From assembly GCA_038030265.1 (NCBI GenBank), contig CM075940.1, forward strand, positions 10,974,001 through 11,038,000: DNA of 64,000 bases, read 5' to 3'. The stretch comes from Corythucha ciliata. Taxonomy: Eukaryota > Arthropoda > Insecta > Hemiptera > Tingidae. Positions 58,586 to 64,000 of the stretch are shown piece after piece. The notes below the pieces were generated by a model. It was not told where the DNA came from. It did no database searches and saw only the letters and a program-made list of their open reading frames with translations. How positions within the stretch are numbered: position 1 is the stretch's first letter; the number at the start of each line of letters is the position of its first letter. The position numbers and the translations under genes were made by a program.

Positions 58586-61500
58586 TTAAACGAGGACTGT
58601 AAAAACGTCACTGCACGATTGTTTCTCTTCAGTCAACGTCCTTTGCACTGGAGGAACCACTTGGAGGTTGATTCGTTTCGAGTCGAAGTCACGATGAAGG
58701 TTCGCCTCGGAGCACGAGTTACCCCGTTTGTACAACAAATCTTGACTCGGCCCCGGTTTCTCGTCGCTGACCATTTCGAGAGCTTCGCTCGACGACGTCG
58801 AGAGGGGCCGAACGACGCTCACACGAGCCGACACGTCGCCCATACTTCCAGCGACGTCCTCTTTCAGTGGGTTCGCGTAGCGGCGGAGATTCTCCTCATT
58901 TTGTATGTTGTTCGATTTTTCCTCTTCGTGATTTCGCTCGCAAGTCTCACGGAGAGGAACAGGGGGTCGGGATCGAAGCCAGTAGAGAGCTCCAAAGAGT
59001 CCTGCGGTGAACGTGAGGACTATGGTAATGCACAAGAGTACCCACCAGTTGGGACTGTTGGGTTTGCCTGGTTATTGGACGGTGAAATTAGCTTTTGAAG
59101 TTCAAGAACTAATAAATATAAAATAAAGTACTTTGATCTCGAGCTGCGGCCAAGGCTGTCTCGACTTTTACTTCCAATACCGAAGACAAAACCGACGGAG
59201 AGTCCGACTGCTTGTGGCTTATGAGTTCAGCAATGACTCTTGCAGCTTCCTTTACTCCTTCACCGTTAGTCTCTTTAGACCACTAGAAATAAAAAAAAAA
59301 ATGTAAATAGAATTATACTGAGAATAAATTATACTTTTCTCACCATAGTGACGGATACTGTAGAATTACTGGAGGTGCTAATGTCACACAGAATTATGAT
59401 GCTGTGATGAGCAGCATGAGTCGTAGCCAAAAGGGCACGAAGTTGTTTACAAAGAGTCTCAGTGCTCACTCCCTGTTTCAAAGAGTGAGTTGACATTTTC
59501 AAATAGAGAAAAGAGCACTGTTCGCTCAGAACGGCTTGATTTGGCCAACAGCTCTCTGGTGACGGAAGAGGAGGAGGCCCCACAATTTTACCACCGCTCA
59601 AAAGTTCGCGACACTCGCCCCAAGCTTCGCAACCCCGTGAGAGACAGAAGTCTTTAACCCATGGAACGCACACCTAACAAAGGTAATGAATGAGGTTAAT
59701 TCCAATCTGAGGCACAGGGTTGATTTATATTTTACTTTTTTTACCTGGCTGTGACTGCAAGAATTCGGCTGCAGCAAGCAATTGTCTAGGCCGCACCATA
59801 CTTTAGTACATGAAGCAACGTTGTCAGAGCAATGGCACCGGTTGCATGAATCTTTCCAGTAAGAATTATTACTGAAATACTGCCCTTTCCATTCACATAC
59901 TCCGCTCGTCAACACAATTTCTTCAACTTCAATACAAATATATAAATATATTTTGCTTTGTATTATACAAACAAAAAAAGCAAATTATGAATACCTTGAT
60001 TACAAGTTGGACCTGTTCGACCGGGAGGACAAAGACAAGTGTAGGACGCAATATTGTCCACACATGTCGCACCTTGACCGCAAGGAATGGACGCACACTC
60101 ATTGATATTAATGCGACAGTCTGGGCCGGCGAAACCGGGAGCGCAATCACAGAGAAACCAATTGATTCCATCGCTGCACTTGCCTCCATTGTAACAGGGC
60201 GAGGACAGACAGTCGTTAATGTCCCTCTCGCAGTGAGTTCCTTCGAATCCCTCTCGACAAACACAGGTGTATGTGGTTCCCGTGTTGACGCACGTTGCAC
60301 CATTTTCGCATGGATTCGGCTTGCAGGCGTTTATTTTCGCTGATCGGTGAATTACATAGACTCCCATGAGTTTTACAATATAAATAGGAAAACTTTTTGT
60401 GGCGTCTCACCCAAATGACAGACAGAGCCTTCCCAATATGGAGGGCAACGACACAGAAACGAATGACCCTGATCTTGACAGGTGCCTCCGTTGAGGCAAG
60501 TAGTAACATCGCAATGACCATGTCTCAAAGAACATGTTTTTCCCTTCCAACCACTGGTACACGAGCATGAGAAATCAGCGATAAGATCGACGCACGTTCC
60601 GTTGTTCTGACACGGATTACCGTGACAATCGTCAGTATCTGAATATTATTTGAGACGGTTTTAGAACTCACAATCGTACAAAAATGAGACAAATTTTACT
60701 TATTGTGCACAAGTCTCCTTCCCAACCCTCTCGACAAATACATTGAAACGAGTTGATTTTATCGACGCATGTACCGCCATTTTGGCAAGGGTTGTGCTTG
60801 CAGTCGTTGATATCTAAAACAAAACAAAATGTTGAAACTCAGTCAAAGTAACTAAAATAAAAAAAGTCATCAACGTACTCTCATGACAGAATTTTCCAGT
60901 GTACCCAGGATCACAAGTACACTTAAATCCTCCACTCGGCAAACTAAAACAGTGTCCGTGGTCTCCACACACACCAGAAGTCACCAGCATGAGACCTCCA
61001 CTAACGTTTGAAGGTACTGTTATGACACAGCTATCAATTGTGGCTATCAAAATGAATAGGTAATTTTAAAATTTACAAAATATAAATAATTGGAACACCA
61101 ATTTAAATAGTTACATTGGCAGGGCGGGTGTTTACAGTCAAGTTTAGGGGAGGAACAATTTTTCCCCTGCCACTCCGGAGAACAATGACAATAGTAGTCG
61201 GTTTGCGTTTTAAAACAGGGCGCTCCATTTTCACAGGGATTTGGTGAGCAGTGATCGTGGTCAGTCTGTACATTAATTAAGAAACGTCAACGGGACTATT
61301 GGATTGGGGAGCAAAAAGATAACTCACTTCGCATAGCTCGCCGACGAAATCCACCGGGCAGATACACTTGAAACTGTTCACTTGGTCGATGCACTCCCCT
61401 CCGTTCAAACAAGGATTACTTAGACAGTCATCAATGTCAGTTGCACAATTCCTTCCTTGAATTATTGATTAAGAAATAAAAATTAAGGATTGTTCATTTC

Positions 61501-61939
61501 AAGTTGATTAAATCTAACCACAAACTTACCACTAAATCCTGGTTGACAAGCGCAGTGGTAGTCGTTAACCAAATCAATACAAGTGGCTCCATTTTGGCAC
61601 TGGCCCACGCAGTCGTTGATGTTGAGCGTACAATTTTTACCAGACCATCCTTTTTGACATTTACATTTGTAGTCGCCAGCGAGGTTTTGACACGAGTACG
61701 AGTTGATACACACATCCAGAGCACATTCGTCGACGTCTGAATGAGCCGGTAGAAAAAAAACAACAACAAAAGTATGATGAGAATTATTGGATAATGACGA
61801 TGACCATGGGGGATTTAAAAAGTACCGTATTGACAAATCGATCCTTCCCACCCACTAGGGCACAGGCACATAAATCCGTTGGTGAGATCCACGCACGTGG
61901 CCCCGTTTTGACACGGCATCGACGCACACTCATCAATAT
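58586..61939 (-). CDS. Ser: Serrate/Jagged Notch ligand, 3' twelve exons (partial)
   Basis: Exons on the minus strand: 61939-61826, 61736-61530, 61455-61328, 61265-61115, 61043-60879, 60813-60700, 60638-60411, 60339-59995, about 59926-59745, 59673-59344, 59282-59132 and 59067-58586. All are in phase, encoding about 864 residues. They hold twelve EGF-like repeats, many calcium-binding (DIDEC, NINDC, CxNGGTC), then a cysteine-rich VWC-like domain ([29 protein letters not shown]), then the Jagged-specific segment with [21 protein letters not shown] transmembrane helix ([20 protein letters not shown]) and a tail with [18 protein letters not shown] follow. The VWC domain and tail separate Serrate/Jagged from Delta. 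The protein acts at the cell surface as a Notch ligand. The signal peptide, DSL domain and first EGF repeats must lie beyond the right edge. Two in-phase acceptors exist for the ninth exon (59926 or 59920). Confidence 0.93.
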
Positions 61940-61944
61940 CTGCA

Positions 61945-62750
61945 AAATTTAAACCAATTTAATATAACTTAATAGGTAAGGTGCAGCCATTTGAGCAGCA
62001 TTTTGGGGTTTTCAATTTCAAACACAGGTTTGCTAACTTCAATGTGGGCCAAAAACAACGCGAAGGTGCCAAACAGCCAGATAATTTTGCCATGCCCCGT
62101 AAAATACGTATAACATGCTATTGAGATTTGAAATATTGACAAAAGATGTATATGAAAGGAATGAAATGAATAAATATTATTGCCCTGCTGAAACCACGTT
62201 CCTTCATATTGGGGTTTGGGGTAGATGCACTTAGAAGGGCCCGGGGATGGAACTCAATGGGGCCCTTTCTCACAGAACCACCCACCGTTTTATTATCTCG
62301 CTGTAGTGTGAAATATGTTCAGTACCGGTATGAAACTTGATTTTTCTATTTTCTTGAAATTTCTCCGGTTTTACTTTCCTTCTTTTTTAAAGAAAGCTCA
62401 TGGGCCGGCAAGTAACTGGCCCAGTGCACCCTCCACAGGCTTGGATCTAACCTCAGAGAAGTCTCACAACCACAGCAAGGCTCTTAAGGGTAAAGCTATA
62501 ACCACAGTAAAGCTTCAACCATAGTATTGATCCTTCAATAGTTAAGCTTCAACGGCTTAGAAGGCACAACCACTGCAAAGCACCAAGCAAAAGGGAACAA
62601 GGGCCGTGGGCAGCTGCCCGCTCGCTTCAATTTGTCTTTGTTCGAAACCAGCTATAATCGGAATCCGTCAATTTGACCCTTCAAACTGGCTGATTAGCAT
62701 TAAAGCTGAACATCTCCCGAAAAACAGATTTCCTACAGAAAAATGGTATT
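61945..62750. other. Serrate intron with weak repeat remnants
   Basis: No further Serrate exon was found between 61940 and the right edge, so this intron exceeds 2 kb while the others are 61-89 bases. A weak CAGCTG cap (GTGGGCAGCTGCCC at about 62605) and two G/C-rich blocks occur. Confidence 0.45.
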
Positions 62751-62754
62751 TGTC

Positions 62755-63900
62755 GCAAAGTCGCTTCGCTGCTAAAATAGTGAAAAACGTTAATGTGCTG
62801 TTCTTATTGGGTCGATCACAAAAAGCTAAAATTAAGAGCAAACGTTAATTCAACGCTAAAACTGTAAAAATTGTGTATATTGCTAATTTGTGGATAAAAA
62901 CGAGAAAAAGCGCTAATTCACAGGTAAAATTGAGGAACAACTTTTCAAGTTTTCATGCAATCTGCTGGTAAAATTGAGAGAAATAGCCACAGAATTACAT
63001 AATTTGCAGCTAAAATCTCTCTTACTGACGGTGGGCCAGACGGCCACGACAGTGTCCCAAGCCTGCTGACGAATAGCCGCAAAATTGCAACATTTTGAAG
63101 GCAAAAATCATGGAAATTAGGAATATACTGTCTGACTACTCGTGAAATAACTGATTCCAGGTTTATGTGTTCAGGGTTTTGTGCAAATGGAAAACGCTAC
63201 AATTCACGCCTCAGCTCGTGGGTGGCCAAAATTGAGAAGGCGCAATGTGCTGTTCTTAGGGCGCTATTCGCAATTCGCTAATTTGCGGGAAAAATGAAAA
63301 CGTGCTAATTGACAGATGAAATCAGGTAAATAGCTCTTTATAGCGGCTGAAATCACGAATTCACGGCTTAAAGTGGAGAAAATCGTTAAATCCCTGCAGC
63401 TGAAATGGGGGAAAAATCGCTAATTCACCGTTAAAGTTGAGAAGAAGCGCTGAAGTGTGGGAAAGACGCTAATTCGCGGTTAAAATGGAGAAAACGCCAA
63501 TTCTCGGCTTCTGAAGGTAACTTCGTGGCTGAAAGTGAACAAAATCACTAATCCACAAAGGCTAAATAAGGAAAATGCGCTAATTCGCGGATAAAATTCA
63601 GAAAAAGCGTTAATTCGCGGCAGAAAATGGGAAACCAAACTCTCATTAACGCTATAGGATGCTAGAATTAGGTAAAATGCTAATTCACGGCTAAAATTAT
63701 AAGAAAAATGGCTATTTTGGGTGTTAAATTGAGAATATTTGTAAAAATGGTAAGTCACAATTTCCGGAGGCAACTTCGTGGCTAAAATTGGAAAGTATAG
63801 TGCTAATTCACTAGGGTAAAACTGGGGAAAACTGCTCATTGGCGGATAAAATAAGGAAAAGCACAAATCCATTAGTTAAAATGGTTAAAAATTCACTGAA
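62755..63900 (+). repeat. Family A array, opposite orientation, in Serrate intron
   Basis: About thirty degenerate units reading CTAATTCGCGGCTAAAATTG then GAGAAAA. Orientation matches 55560-57440 and is opposite to the arrays left of 54445. Apparent open frames across it are repeat artefacts. Confidence 0.65.
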
Positions 63901-64000
63901 TAAATTGAGAAGAATTGATGAAATGTTGAATAACGTGGACCGATGTTGCAGAGTGTGTAATTACGAACAATCAAGAAAAGATATGTCCCTCTGTTTCAGT

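Overview
The window is nuclear DNA from a eukaryote, most likely an invertebrate and probably an arthropod. Four protein-coding genes are split by GT-AG introns that are mostly 54-90 bases long. Their products read as animal proteins: a DCXR-type reductase, the BTB/WD protein KCTD3/SHKBP1, the Rab-like GTPase RABL6, and the Notch ligand Serrate/Jagged, whose tail motif resembles arthropod Serrate. A crustacean would fit the repeats, but the species cannot be fixed from the sequence alone. No rRNA, intact tRNA, CRISPR or bacterial operon was seen.

Genes by position: DCXR (+, 6659-7686, five exons, complete); KCTD3/SHKBP1 (-, 43208 down to 25874, thirteen exons by my model, complete; intron 2 is 14.4 kb); RABL6 (+, 51363-53468, eight exons, complete); Serrate/Jagged (-, 61939 down to 58586, the last twelve exons, with the 5' half beyond the right edge). 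Exon phases were checked for all four and they join without frameshift. The genes have no obvious shared pathway; they are ordinary single-gene units separated by repeats.

Mobile elements: a Ty1/copia retrotransposon (34984-41800) with two nearly identical LTRs and a perfect 5-base target duplication lies antisense inside KCTD3 intron 2. It is recent, yet it lacks the integrase core and has several frame breaks. A decayed Ty3/gypsy pol lies at about 9.3-11.2 kb and an internally deleted LINE at about 45.4-45.95 kb. Several MITEs are present, including a 403-base foldback with TTAA ends (17289-17691), a TA-flanked one (24459-24723) and two inverted copies of a roughly 105-base palindromic element (33.27-33.80 kb).

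Most of the rest is short-period arrays. At least six families of degenerate 20- or about 30-base units recur. Several sit inside elements that begin CAGGCGCGGATCCA and end with a related inverted terminus. One such element (16323-19663) has a perfect 8-base target duplication and another (3281-4905) a 7/8 match, as in the hAT superfamily. These non-autonomous elements therefore appear to carry satellite arrays, one with higher-order 260/280-base periodicity. This is the best candidate in the window for an undescribed system. A separate 30-base minisatellite at 56431-56945 is built from a palindrome that fits the RFX X-box consensus.
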